Under the pieces are notes generated by a model that had not been told where the DNA came from, searched no databases, and saw only the letters and a list, made by a program, of their open reading frames with translations. The position numbers and the translations under genes are program-made. Below, piece after piece: positions 44,949 through 56,937 of a stretch of 64,000 nt of DNA. The DNA is from Liopterus haemorrhoidalis. Its lineage: Eukaryota > Arthropoda > Insecta > Coleoptera > Dytiscidae. The stretch's first letter is position 1. Every line of letters begins with the position of its first letter. Where the stretch lies: contig OZ020616.1 of assembly GCA_963971575.1 (NCBI GenBank), forward strand, positions 7,983,934-8,047,933. Reading direction: 5' to 3'.

Positions 44949-47232
44949 CAGGGCTTGGAACCGGAACTGAACAGAAAACCGAAAACCGAAAAAAACCGTT
45001 ATTTTTGTCGGAAAGAAAACCGGAACTGAACCGAAAAAAAATATCGGTTTATTTCGGTTCAGATAATGGTTATGTGAGTGAATATAAATTACATTTTATT
45101 TAAGATTATTTTTTAAACTGATCGTACTGAAAAAAATCGTAATTTTTCTGACAATTAAAAAATAAATTGCGATTCCATTATTTCAAGGGAGGGGGGAACG
45201 ACCAGAACCCGCCCCCCCTTGCAGCGGCCTTGGTATGATTATTACAATATAAAGAATAAAATGTTCTTCTAAATTATAGTAGAAAATAAATTTCTAATAC
45301 AAATAAAAGCATTTAAAAATTTATCACTCGGAACTGAACCGAAAACCGAAAAAAACCGTTATTTTTGCCAGAACGAAAACCGGAACCGAACTGATATATA
45401 TTTTTTTAATTGAACCGGAATGAAAACTGAAACGAAAAAAATAACGGTTCGAAGCCCTGTAATAAATTTTAAAAACCATTTTTAAATTTTTATATTTAAA
45501 AATGCTGTGCACTGTCGGGGCCATTTATTGTTTATACATTTCTTGTTAAAATACAGAACTACGCAAAAGCAATTTAGTTCCGCGTAAACGTGTAGAATAG
45601 CCTATAATGATAATACTGGTTAACAAAATTATTATAAATTTAAAAAATTATTTTTAAATTTTTATGTTTAAATTGCTGTGCACTGTCGTGGACCATTTAT
45701 TGTTTACGCAATACAGAACTACGTAAAAAAAATCCACATTAAAATTCTCATTAGCGAAACTAATTAAGAGGATTAATTTCTTTACTTAAGACTTTATTTG
45801 ATAATATTGGTAGACATTACGTCATTAATCCTTCCAAATATTTCTCGTTCACAATCGATTATGAAACAACACATGTTGACCAGTGCATTTGTTGTATAAA
45901 ATACCCTTAAATTAATAAGTACCTTAAGCGCTAGTAGCCATAAATGCTGTGTGTACACATTTTTACCAGTTTTATAAAAAGTTAAATTTAAAAAAGTGCA
46001 ATAGTGATGAAACAAGTTGAGTGTCTATTGAATGGTTAAGAAGAGACATCCTATACTGAGTCGACATCCCTTGGGAGCTAATAGCCAAAGATGCTGCACA
46101 CCATTTTCTCAAAATTCAAAAAATTCTGTGGATTTTAATTTTTTTGTAAGTATTGTACAGGTAAATTTTATGTTTTTTCGATTGAATATTTTTAATAGCT
46201 CTAAGTATGAATGTTCCTTGGGCGCTTATAGCCGAAAATGCTACACACCATTTTCTTAAATTTACAAAAATTCTGTGGATTTTAATTTTTTTGTAAGTAT
46301 TGTACAGGTAAATTTTATGTTTTTTCGATTGAATATTTTTAATAGCTCTAAGTATGTATGTTCCTTGGGCGCTAATAGCTAAAAATGCTACACACCATTT
46401 TCTTAAATTTACAAAAATTCTGTGGATTTTAAATTTTTTGTAAGTATTATGAATTTTTGGAATGTTTTTACGTCTCAATATTTGTAACAGCTCTAAGTAA
46501 GTTTGTATGTTCTTTGGGCGCTAATAGCCTAAACTGCTATACACCATTATATAAAATTTCCAAAAATTCTATGGATTTTAAGATTTTTGTAAATATTGTG
46601 CAGGAAAATGGTTTTGAAAATGTTTTTTGGATTCAATATTTTTAATAGTTTTAAGTTTTATGTTCTTTGGGTGCTAATAGCCAAAGATGCTGCACACTAT
46701 TTTTACAAATTTCAAAAAATTATGTTGATTTTAATTTTTTTGTAAGTATTGTGTAAGTAAATTTTTTGAATGTTTTTACGTTTCAATATTTTGAACAGCT
46801 GTAAGTATGTATGTTCTTTGGGCGCTAATAGCCTAAAGTGCTGTACACCATTTTTTCAAATTTCAAAAATTCTGTGAATTTTAAATGTTTTGTAAGTATT
46901 GTGAAGGTAAATTTTTGGAATGTTTTTTCCATTCAATATTTTTAATATTAACTCTAAGTTTGTATGTTCTTTGGGAGCTACTAGCCAAAGATGCAGCATA
47001 CCATTTTTTCAAATTAAAAAAAAAAAGAATTATAATTTACTTCTGAATTATAGTAGAAAATAAATTTCTAATACAAATAAAAGCATTTAAAAATTTATCA
47101 CTCGGAACTGAACCGAAAACCGAAAAAAACCGTTATTTTTGCCGGAACGAAAACCGGAACCGAACTGATATATAATTTTTAATTGAACCGGAACGAAAAC
47201 CGAAACGAAAAAAATAACGGTTCGAAGCCCTG
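44949..47232. mobile_element. hAT-type element enclosing satellite DNA, 2284 bp
   Basis: The ends CAGGGCTTGGAACCG and inverted CAGGGCTTCGAACCG are bounded by an exact 8-bp TSD, CCAAAAAT (44941-44948 and 47233-47240). Terminal segments are rich in AACCGAAAAAAACCG motifs. A ~190-bp terminal segment is present twice: 45270-45460, which itself ends in CGAAGCCCTG, and 47045-47232. Between them lie two copies of a ~171-bp repeat (from 45466 and 45637) and a ~150-bp satellite (from 45925). No transposase is present. Confidence 0.88.
45925..47030. repeat. ~150-bp tandem satellite, seven to eight units
   Basis: TTGGGCGCTAATAGCC followed by AAATGCTACACACCAT recurs near 46071, 46218, 46363, 46515, 46668, 46817 and 46970, with a weaker copy near 45926. 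Spacing is 145-153 bp. Units also share TTCTGTGGATTTTAATTTTT and TGTAAGTATTGTACAGG. The minus-strand 120-codon frame at 46116-46478 is a product of the repeat. Confidence 0.9.
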
Positions 47233-47408
47233 CCAAAAATACATGTTTATAACAATTTTCAATAAAATCAGAGACGCAATTTTTTGCTTAAAAATCGCTT
47301 TTTAAGGTTTTTGGATTACTGCCCATACAAAAAATTAAAATTTTATTTTAAATTAAACAATGTAGGAGAATATTAAAAATTCAAACCGCAGTTTTCTATC
47401 CCTAACAA

Positions 47409-48170
47409 TTTTTACCGACCGCCACAAGTATAAGGGAGGTATTGTGATCATATCGATTTTAACATTTCGAGATTTCGATGGATCTCCACGAATTGAGGTC
47501 CCTACATAACGTTTTGACTATTTTTAGCATGATGTCTGGCGGTTTCTGTCTGTCGGTCTGTGTACACGTGCAGAGCAAATTCGGCTAAAAGGATTTTTTT
47601 TAAATATTTTACATCAACCTATTACTGCAACGAAGCTAATCGCCGATGCCAGGGGGCGAGCTCTTACACCTGGATGAGGGGTGAATGATTGTGAAAATGG
47701 GAGTAATGTACACATATTATTCTCGCCCGAATAATATCACCAACGAAGGAGGCTCGAACCACCGACCGCGCAGTCCAGACTGTATATTCCCCCAGTCTAA
47801 ACCGCACGACTCAATGCGCTCGGCCACTCCGTTGGCCAAAGGATTTTTATGAAATTTTTATTTAACTTCATATTTAAACTTTTGACATCAATGGAACGGA
47901 GTTTATTAACTTTTGGTAAAAATCGGTAGACGAATATTTCATAACAGAAAAATATTTGGAAAAAATTTATTAAACAGAAGTTGCTACAAAAGCAATAACT
48001 ATCAGTTTTTATTTGAGACATTTTTTGATAAATTTTTTTGAAGTATCTATTTTTTTCATATTAATATTGGGCCAAGTTATTTCTACTCTGCTGCTAGAAT
48101 GTATTTTATACAAGTACTTTGTGATGGCGGGCGGTCCTATGGTGGTCACAGCAGATTTTTTAGTTAGGGT
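47409..48170 (+). mobile_element. second Helentron-like family, copy 1, split by a SINE
   Basis: Starting TTTTTACCGACCGCCA, the repeat has AGGGAGGTATTGTGATCAT, CGAGATTTCGATGGATCTC, CATGATGTCTGGCGG, a short GTCTGTCGGTCTG block and TGTACACGTGCAGAGCAAAT. After the SINE it continues with TGACATCAATGG and TTTCTACTCTGCTGCTAG. An inverted copy lies at 54170-54796. The architecture resembles DINE-1-type repeats, but ends are not sharply defined. Confidence 0.7.
47599..47837 (-). mobile_element. tRNA-derived SINE, 239 bp
   Basis: An 11-bp TSD AAAGGATTTTT flanks the insertion (47588-47598, 47838-47848). On the minus strand the head (47837-47740) has an A box TGGCCGAGCGC, a variable-arm-like segment as in class II (Ser/Leu-type) tRNAs, and a B box GGTTCGAGCC (47751-47760). 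CCAACG/CGTTGG can pair as an acceptor stem. The body follows and the 3' end is A-rich (AAATATTTAAAAAAAA). Pol III transcription from the internal boxes is expected for such elements; LINE-driven mobilisation is inferred. Confidence 0.9.
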
Positions 48171-48598
48171 TTTTCAAAATAACAAAAAATTTTAAAAAAT
48201 TTAAAAAAAATTTCTTTTTTTTTCAAAATACCATTATACCGTTATTAACGACTTCAACCGCATACTACTAATACTACAGCATTTTTTTTTTGAGATACGT
48301 TCATCCGAAGATGATGAAAACTTCTATGTATTATGCAAAACGAATAAGGCCTCAAATTTTTTCTAGACTAAATAAATATCGAGGAATCCAAAATTCTAAC
48401 CTCAGGTCCTTTTGTTTAATCGTTTTTGAGTTTTTTATTTCACAATTTTCACAAATATTGCAAATTATGTCATTAAAAATAATGTAATCTTAAAACGGTT
48501 TCAACTATTAAAGTCCGAAATTTTTTTCTAGTCTAAATATACTACATTATAATAGTTTTCCATTATGCACTATTAGAATTTTTTTTATTTATATATTA
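48171..48598. other. AT-rich spacer, no gene seen
   Basis: Continuation of the Helentron-like copy is not recognisable beyond about 48170. No supported frame. Confidence 0.5.
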
Positions 48599-49166
48599 GA
48601 CCGGGAGCTCATGACAGTTTTTGGTCTCCGATTTCATACAGCATGCCTTTTGGAGGAGAGAATATTTACCCTGAGACAACAAAAAAGAGATGGTACTAAA
48701 CCCCTGCACGCTTTCCGGTCATAAGGAAAATTACATTTCCACTTAAACACAAATTTTTTGTGCTTTTCTCTGATTTAATATTGCTTGCCCTTTTGTCAAA
48801 AGAAAGTTATAACAAATTTAAAGTCTTTTAAATATATGCATGCGATTCGGAGGGTCCCAAAGGGCTCAAACGGTCATGTGATCTTGTAATAAAAAAATAT
48901 GATTTTCCGCGTTTTCATACATGCTGCCTATAATTAAAAGACTTTAAATTTGTTATAACTTTCTTTTGACAAAAGGGCAAGCAATATTAAATCAGAGAAA
49001 AGCACAAAAAATTTGTGTTTAAATGGAAATGCAATTTTCCCTATGACCGGAAAGCGTGCAGGGGTTTATTACCATCCCTTTTTTGTTGTCACAGGGTAAA
49101 TATTCTCTCCTCCAAAAGGCATGCTGTATGAAATCGGAGACCAAAAACTGTCATGAGCTCCCGGTC
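48599..49166. mobile_element. foldback MITE, copy 2
   Basis: 568 bp, with the same ends (GACCGGGAGCTCATGACA and inverse) and long inverted arms as 41548-42112, flanked by TA (48597-48598, 49167-49168). Arms and copies are nearly identical, implying a recent burst. Confidence 0.94.
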
Positions 49167-49168
49167 TA

Positions 49169-50111
49169 TATACTTTTCTGTTAAGTCAATAATAAAGGAG
49201 ATATTTTAAGTTTTTATAAAACAGTTTTAAAACCAAATCCAGAACACTTCCCTTGAATATAAACTTTGAGATGCCTTATAGCCTACGTTCGGATCCTGGT
49301 TTCACTGTATCATCATACCAAATTAAGTGAAAATATGTCCAACCGTTTTGCGTAAATCTCAGACAGACAGACAAAAATTGTTTTTTTTTTTTTGTTGATA
49401 TTATCTTATAATAAACCTGAGTCCGGAGGGTATGTCTTATTTGTGTGGTTGAATCATTTGTGGAACGTTTATTCCTTTGTAATAATATTAATTTTATTGG
49501 TTGCTAAATTCAAGCGTTTTTACCATCTTAATCATTAAAAGCGTCCATTTTTTATTGTATCGATTTTTCAGTAAATCCTTTTTACACATTTAAACATATT
49601 TTCCGAGCAATTTTCCCCCATTCCTCTTCGTAAAGGTCAGCCATGTTGCGTTAATCCTACATGAAATGCACGATGTGTAGCGACTAGCCAAATCGCATTT
49701 TTATGAATAGCTCCTGTGAGGATAACGGATTTTACGAAAAAATACTGTAAATAAAAATGGCCTGAAAACTCAACGTACTGTAACCCTCTGAAAAATAGGT
49801 CAGTTGGCTGTTTTTCACAAACCAAACCGAAGTCATTTTGCTGGAAACGGAGGTTATGTAAAGAGTACGATTAATAAAATGTATCGATGAAATTTTTTAC
49901 TACAGCTTTTATTGTGTTCTATATTGTTAAGTGGGAAATTTATTGTCCTTTTTTTATAAATTTTCAAATTTTTACGTAATCGTATTTTATGAATTTAGGG
50001 TGCAATATCCTTAGAATTTAATGTTTAAAATACATAATATTAAATGAGAAAATTACGAAATGCCTGACAGGTTTTCCGAAGTTTAGAGATTTGAGATATT
50101 TATTTATTTAG
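49169..50111. other. spacer with GACA-containing repeat remnant
   Basis: CAGACAGACAGACAAAAATTG with a following T-run (49360-49392) is shared with 42795-42826 and belongs to an undefined repeat. A 62-codon minus frame near 49637-49825 has no recognisable domain. Confidence 0.45.
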
Positions 50112-51095
50112 GTTTGGTTGACTACAACTGAAAGTGGATTCAGACAAAGATGCATACTCAGTCAACTCTTATTCTCGCTGGTACTAGATGAAGTCATAAA
50201 AGAAGCAAAAAAAAATTAAAAGAATATTCTCTGATCAACAGGAAAATTGAAACGTGAAAGTAGCAGAACTTCTGATGCTGATAACATGGTTATAAAAGTA
50301 AGGAATGCTAGTCCAACTTATAGCATACTGGAAGAAACCAAGAGGGAGAAAATAAGAGTACTAACAGGGAGAAGAGCCATGAAATATAAAGAGCAAGTTG
50401 TACTGATTGAAAACACAATATTAGAAGAGTGCTGGAAAGAGAGAGAAGATGAAAACCGATACCAAATGGGGAATGAAACGGGAAAAATACTACGAACGGA
50501 ACGGTTTTTCTATAGAAGAGGTCACAAAAAGAAGAAGAGAAGGTCAACAGATGACAAACATAAAAGTAGAAAGAGACCATGAAGTGCAGTTACAAGAACA
50601 GTTCAAAATACAAGATACTACATATAACAAAGTATACAAAGATATAACTACTATTGGTTTACCCAGATACTTGGCAGAAGGAACGAGGAACCAGAAGTGC
50701 AAGATTGCAATTGCAAGATTCAGCAATGTGGCAACGAGGAGAGGGCAAACTGTTAGGATGGAAGAAACGGAGAAAATCTGCAAGAACAAGAATCAATAGA
50801 CCACCTAAGAAACTGTGAAAGAATGCAGCCAGAACCAAGAAAAACAGAAGACCTACTAGATGACTCGGAAAAGCCTAGCCTGGATGAAAGCAGTTTTGGA
50901 AGGAAGAAAAAAATTTATGTGAAGTGTGAATTTTCACACATTTCAGGGTTTTGCAGGTATTTAGTAAGTGAATGATGATTATTTTGGATGCGAAAACATA
51001 TTTTATATTAAAATATGGAGAAAAACGATAGAAAATAACTAACTCTGCTACAGCATTACATCGCAAGGAAGGAAGGCTGAAGGGTTAGGTTAAAC
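50112..51095 (+). pseudogene. R1-like LINE remnant, split by a Helentron end
   Basis: The RT scrap SGFRQRCILSQLLFSLVLDE (50135-50195) is followed by C-terminal frames: REKIRVLTGRRAMKYKEQVV, LEECWKERED; then REKYYERNGFSIEEVTKRRR, YNKVYKDITTIGLPRYLAEG; and QEQESIDHLRNCERMQPE, a decayed zinc knuckle (50247-50880). This order fits a common insect LINE with C-terminal knuckle. At 50905-51015 a reversed Helentron-like right end is inserted. The LINE tail CTACAGCATTACATCGCAAG (51046-51080) resembles the tail at 34284-34310. Several frameshifts and deletions. Confidence 0.75.
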
Positions 51096-51904
51096 GTTTT
51101 CCATTTTAAGATTTGCACCTACGAAAAACCAAAAGTAGCCAAACTCAATTGTATTCCATATAGTGATTGCATCACTTTTTTAATACTTGATACATAATTA
51201 ATATTAACTCCGTAGGTTTGAGAGTTAATTATTTATTTCTCTTTTAATTTCGTCAGTTTTATTCTTATTGTTGTCCATGCAGTGTTGAATCTGCACACTC
51301 AATCATTACATATGATTGCGAGTATGTATGCGAGTGCCAACCGCTGGGTGCTGATATGCAGCGCTGCTCGGGAGATGTATTAAGGATTCACACACGAGGT
51401 TATAAATCTCCCCTGCTTTGTTTATGTGTTTATATTATTGCGATTACTTTTTATTTTCAATATCTCAGCTCGTGTATTGGTTTATGTGACCGCCTGTATA
51501 TAAACTCACATGATCACAGTACAGAAAGATAAGAATATTGTGAGGTAGCAAAAAATTTAAATGAAGATCGATGAAAGATTATGAGAAATTGCTTAGATTG
51601 ACTGAGTAAGAAATAAATAAGTAGCAGAATGGCAAAGGCAGCTGAATACAAAATTTTTTTAAAATAATTAGATGTTGGTAAACCTGGATTCCTTAGCTCC
51701 TTGAATAGAAATGGAATATTTAAAACATGTGTGATGACTGTTATAATGCATATAAAGAAAAGTGCTTCCACCAAAGTTCATCGCATAAAAATGCTTCCAC
51801 CAAAGTTCATCGCATAAAAATGCTTCCACCAAAATGCACCGTAGTAGATAAAGTGTTTCTAATTAGCAACAAATTAAATCCTTATTGTGTGCAGTAGCAA
51901 CTGC
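51096..51904. repeat. spacer with 29-bp tandem repeat
   Basis: TGCTTCCACCAAAGTTCATC plus GCATAAAAA recurs with period 29 at 51762-51833 (about 2.5 copies). The remainder has no supported gene. Confidence 0.8.
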
Positions 51905-53391
51905 AATATAGTAGTACACATAAATATAATCGTAGCTTTATCTTTAACTTATTTATTATCAAAAATGTCTACAGAATCTAATGACGTAACAAAAATCAAA
52001 TAATACCGTTTTGACGTTACCAATAATTTCCTCGTCAAGGAAATGAAAATATCTAAAAAATAACAAATAGCAGTTCACCAGTAGTCACTACAGTAGTCCC
52101 CCCCCGAGTGACAACGATTCCTGAAACCTAACCGGCAATTTAATTTGTGATTTTTTTTTAACGGAATTTAGGTGTGATGTATGGTCGCACTAATTTTTTT
52201 GTTGAAAAATCCCAATACAGTGTGGTGTTTGAGTTAGGTAACGTAAATTTATGCAAATATAATGAAGTCGTATTATCTTTTAATAAACTTTGTAGTTCTT
52301 TACCGAAAATTTAATAACATTGTGTAGTCCAAAACCGTCGGAAAATCAATTGTTTCGATTCTAGAAAGATTATCTGCTATGATATTTTGTGTTCCGGTAA
52401 TATATCGAATATCAGTCGTGTATTGTGAAATAAAATCAAGGTGTCTCAATTGTCTGGGAGTAGCTTTCTCCGGTTTTTGTCGAAATGCAAAAATAAGTGG
52501 TTTGTGGTCGGTGTATAAAACGAAAGAACGTGCTTCTAAAATAAAACGAAAATACTTAATTCCTGCATACGCTGCCAAAAGTTCTCGATCATAAGTAGAA
52601 TAATTTCTTTCAGATTTATTTAAGGATCTTGAAAAGAACCCCAAAGGTTCCCAGTTAGGCCTTGTGCGCTCTTGTACAACTGCTCCTATAGAAGTGTTTG
52701 ATGCGTCCACCATTAAAATTAATTTAGCATCAATTTGTAGAAAAGTTAGCATTGTAGCATCAGATAAACTTTGCTTAGTTTTCAAAAATGATAATTTTAA
52801 ATCTTCACTCAAAATTATTTTTGAGTTTTTTGAATAAATTTTCTCAGTAAATTGTATAGTGGTTCCTGTAGTTTGGCAGCATTTGGAATAAAATATCTAT
52901 AAAAATTTAACATACCAAGGAATCGTTGAAGTTCCTTAATTGTTGTAGGTTCTGGTTGTTTAAAAATCGCTTCTACTCTATCGGGTAGAGGTTTAATCCC
53001 CTCTTTTGATATTAGATGACCTAAAAATTTTAGCTCTGATTTTCCTAAAACGCAGTTAAATTAATAGTTAAACCATGTTGGTTTAAACGAGAGAAAACTT
53101 GCTCAAGATGGAGCAAATGAGTTTCTAAGTTTTCGAAAGCAATTAAAATGTCGTCAATATATACGAAACAAAAATCAAAACCGGAAATCACGTCGGGGTC
53201 ACCAATATATTAGTACAAATAAATATAATCGTAGCTTTATCTTTAACTTATTTATTATCAAAAATGTTTACAGAATCTAATGACATAACAAAAATCAAAT
53301 AATACCGTTTTGACGTTACCAATAATTTCCTCGTCAAGGAAATGAAAATATCTAAAAAATAACAAATAGCAGTTCACCAGTAGTCACTACA
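51905..53391 (-). mobile_element. internally deleted Gypsy-type LTR retrotransposon
   Basis: Two 188-bp direct repeats (LTRs) at 51905-52092 and 53204-53391 differ at only a few positions. On the minus strand each contains AGTGACTACTGG near its start, like LTRs of the 17.6/297/gypsy group, and ends AATATATT or similar. Just inside the 5' LTR is a primer-binding-like site GGTGACCCCGACGTGA (53188-53203). A polypurine tract with eight G lies inside the 3' LTR (52095-52107). Between them only part of pol remains. No clear TSD. Confidence 0.88.
52300..53183 (-). pseudogene. Gypsy-type pol fragment: RT second half and RNase H
   Basis: About 20 nt after the primer-binding site the frame enters RT at VYIDDILIAFENLETHL (YIDD catalytic box), then LNQHGLTIN, a frameshift near 53055, KFLGHLISKEGIKPLPDRVE and LQRFLGMLNFYRYFIPN. 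RNase H follows: LILMVDASNTSIGAVVQ, ERNYSTYDRELLA, SFVLYTDHKPLIF, ADNLSRIETID. Gag, protease, the first half of RT and integrase are deleted. RNase H residues Asp, Glu and Asp are present. Confidence 0.9.
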
Positions 53392-54169
53392 GCAGTTATA
53401 CTCGTCAGGTATAGATAGATAGTTTATTATTCATGTCTTTTCTAGCTTGGAATCTACAAAAATCTTTAAATTTTACCGTTAACAATTGACAAGTTCGTAA
53501 TTATAAAATATGTCAAAAAAGAATTATTAGCCCAATACAAACCAAATATAATAATATTAATTAAACTAAACATGGGTCATTTCAACCCCCCTTTTTAATT
53601 CTCAATGTTTTTATCTACGATATTCCCGTTCTAGAATCGCATAACACCCCCCAGTTCTTTCTTTAACCTTTTCCTTCAACTCTGTTCAACCCTCTATTAA
53701 GTGAACTAACGTTTCGCTTTCCCTGTCCCACCCTTATACCATCTGTTTCTTCTTTTTTACCAAAACTTATTTGCTCGCTCTTCATTTCCACAACTAAAGC
53801 TCTAATCTCAATTAAATCTTCTATATTCCTCCATCTCTTCATTAAATATCTTGGTAACCACGATGATGTCTTCATTTATATTTACAACTGCAAAAAAATT
53901 GAAACCAAAATGGCACACCTAACTTGTTGCAAAACTAGGTACATCTTTTCTGTATGATAATCAAAGAACGTATATTAAATTTATAAATTTTTTGCTAACG
54001 AATTGATTGATCTATTGATTGAACTGTCAATCTTCCTTTTTTTATCTTAAAGTTTTTTAAACAAAAATCTTTAAAAAATAAATTAATTCAATGCAAATAA
54101 ATAAAACTAGGGGACATTACAGGTCCAAAATCGACTAAGATTTTTCCAATAAAAATTGTACCCACAAAA
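53392..54169. other. AT-rich spacer, unidentified frame
   Basis: A 70-codon minus frame (53663-53875, MKTSSWLPRYLMKRWRNIED) is charged and could be a scrap of a retroelement ORF1, but no motif supports that. Nothing else is visible. Confidence 0.4.
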
Positions 54170-54626
54170 TTATTTTTTTTAAATCAGCTGTGGCCACCAC
54201 AGGACTGACCGCCATCATAAAGTACTTGTATAAAATACATTCTAGCAGCAGAGCAGAAATAACTTGGCGAAGTATTTTCTAACAGAGATATTATTTATCA
54301 TGACCATGGAAACGTTACATATAAGTATGAAAAAAAAATTAGTTTTATCAAAAAACGTCTCAAATAAAAGTTATTACATTTATAGCAACTTTTGTTAAAA
54401 AAAAATTTTTCGAAATATTTTTATGTTGCTAAATATTCGCAAAAATTTTAAAATCGACACGAGTAAACTTCCATTTCTAGTGAATCGATTTTTACCAAAA
54501 GTTGATTAACGTGTGCCATTGATGTCAGTAGCTTAAATATGAAGTTTCATAAAAATCCTTTCAGCCGAATTTGCTCTGCACGTGTACACGGACCGACAGA
54601 CAGACCGACCGACAGACAGACCCAGT

Positions 54627-54657
<31 letters not shown>

Positions 54658-54796
54658 ATAGTCAAACCAACAGACATCATGCTTAAAATAGTCAAAACGT
54701 TTTGTAGGGACCTCAATTCGTAGAGATCCATCGAAATCTCGAAATGTCAAAATCGGTATGATCACAATACCTCCCTTATATATGTTGGCGGTCGGT
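54170..54796 (-). mobile_element. second Helentron-like family, copy 2
   Basis: Inverted relative to 47409-48170: it starts TTTTTTACCGACCGCCAAC on the minus strand near 54796, with GGGAGGTATTGTGATCATAC, TTTCGATGGATCTC, GCATGATGTCTG, an expanded GTCT/GTCG block (54595-54680), TACACGTGCAGAGCAAAT, and CTGCTGCTAGAATG near 54240. This copy has no SINE and shows the uninterrupted insertion site of the SINE at about 54550-54565. Confidence 0.72.
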
Positions 54797-55790
54797 AAAA
54801 AACACTATTATGCATCTGAATATTATTATTATAAAATTAATGATACACAGAAGCACACTTACACTTGTGTATGTAGCTTACATCATTTTGCAACATTTTT
54901 TAAATTAGTGTATGTTTCGGGAATTCTTGGGACACATTTCAAAGTCTCGATTCCCAGGAATTTAAAAATTGTCGAGAATCTCTAATGGTAATCGACGAAG
55001 AAGCTGAAATAATGATAAACCGGTAGCACGACGAACGACCCAAGATCTCTTCAGACAAAACAGAGTCTTTACCTCAACGATATCGATGCCAAGCTTTATA
55101 ATATAGACGTATTAATTAAAGATTAAATTTCGCTATAACATAGTGGAACGACGTTATTTTAAATCTGCTCTATTGTGTGATACGTCTTTGACTGTAGTTC
55201 AGCAATGTAGCTGTTCGTTTACTTTGTGATAGGTAGCAATGGTGAATTGAATACAGTCTTGTTTCTGCTGCACAATACTTGTATTCAATCTCTCATAATG
55301 TATTGTGCTGTCTGGTGCTGCCTCTTTCTTCTGCCTGTGCCACTGCCTCTACCTCTACCTCTGCCTCTCCAACCGCATTCATAAATATTTCATCCCACAC
55401 TTTTATTAATTGATGTAAGCATTACGATACAACAATTATACCGACAGACAAAACAAAACAAATAAAAAAAAAAACAGTTCTAAGATCATGAAGCAATATC
55501 GAATTAGGTCATATAGAATATTTATTAACTAGTTTCTTTTATTGTACTCAAAACAAAGTGGGAAATGAAAAGTACACGATTTGAATACATAACGAGGCCC
55601 ATAACGAGGATGCAAAGAATAAGGTAAAAGCTAAGAAATACTAAGCCTGTAGGTACTATTTCCCAGGCACATCCAGTTGCAAATTTGATTCGCTGAAAAT
55701 TTTTCTGAATTCTCATTGAAATTAAAACAGTTTTCTCCATGTTTCTTACTAGTAAATAATAATTTTATAGTTCTCACTAAAATGCATTTC
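54797..55790. other. spacer with CT-rich simple sequence
   Basis: A CTGCCTCTAC-type hexamer-rich stretch at about 55318-55375 is the only notable structure. No gene is supported. Confidence 0.5.
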
Positions 55791-56811
55791 ATTTTTAGGG
55801 TTTTGTAGGTATGACCAAAAAACCCTTATACCGTCATTTTGTCGTCTGTCTGTCTGTTCGGTAAAAATTGTAGCCAAACGGCTAAACCTAGAGAGATGAA
55901 ATTTGGCATGCTTATACAACTCTTTCACCCGCACATAGGAAAAATACTAAAACATCTAAAAAACATATCCCCCTAAAAATATAAACAAATATGTGCTGAT
56001 CGAAAAAAAATTTTTTTTTTAAATTCTGATTAGGGTTTCAAATGAAAGCCCTTAGTGCGTGGATTAACGATCAACATTTTATTTTTGCAAAATAAATTAT
56101 TTTGACGCGATTTTTGCCAAAATTGTGCAAAAAAAATTTTTTGTTCCATTCCCTGTAGCCCAGATGGTTTAAACTAAAAATCTGAAAAAATTCTAAGTAA
56201 TGTACATTGGTGTGAACCGGAATAGTACAACAGGAATTTTTGATCAGATTATGTTTTCGGAAAATAACACATTTTTTGGGTTTTTAACTAAAATATCTTA
56301 AATATTTAATAACACAGTAGACAAGTAGGCGCTCGTAGCTTAGTGCGTTTCGTCGTTGCTTTGTAATTTGCAAACTATAGTTCGATTCATGTCAATTTAA
56401 ATTTTTTTTTTGCATTTTTATTAAAATATTTTGTCAAAATTCTAGTTATAGTTTAGTAAATGTTGCATTTAATTTTTAAAAGTGTAAATTTAAAAACCAG
56501 TAGGAAGTGTTGAAATTATAATTTAATTCTATGTTTGAATGTATACGAAATCAGAGGGTGGGGCTTATGATTTAAGCAACCAATGGAAGCCATAGCCGCA
56601 ATTTTCAAAATTTTAATGAACCTTGCTATATAAAAAAAAAAATACTGCACGTATTTAGAAACTTAAATAATGGTATTAGGCATTCGAATTAAAATTCATA
56701 AAAAAATATTTTGATATAAAATGTTTTGGCATCCCAAATAATCATCATTCAGTTACTAAATACCTGCGAAACCCTGAAATGTGTGAAAATTCACACTACA
56801 CATCAATTTTT
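55791..56811 (+). mobile_element. Helentron-like repeat, copy 3
   Basis: The left end ATTTTTAGGGTTTTGTAGG is followed by a very short (GTCT)n (three units, 55846-55857). The AACGGCTAAACCTAG segment, GTACATTGGTGTGAACC and right end ATACCTGCGAAACCCT with hairpin GTGTGAAAATTCACAC are all present. The tRNA-like module at 56329-56391 has TAGCTTAGTGCG (A-like) and AGTTCGATTC (B-like), different in sequence from copies 1 and 2. Confidence 0.8.
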
Positions 56812-56937
56812 ACAATTTAGTAAGTGTACGGCTATAATTTTTTTTTGTATTTAATAGGAGTATGAAACAAAAAGAGAGCGATACTGTTATGAAAGTCTGC
56901 AAAAAATAATAGGCTCGCATAATAAATATCAAATAAA

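Noticed and set aside
46116..46478. 120-codon minus-strand frame with repeated NTYKKIKIHRIF
   Set aside because: A product of the ~150-bp satellite, not a gene.
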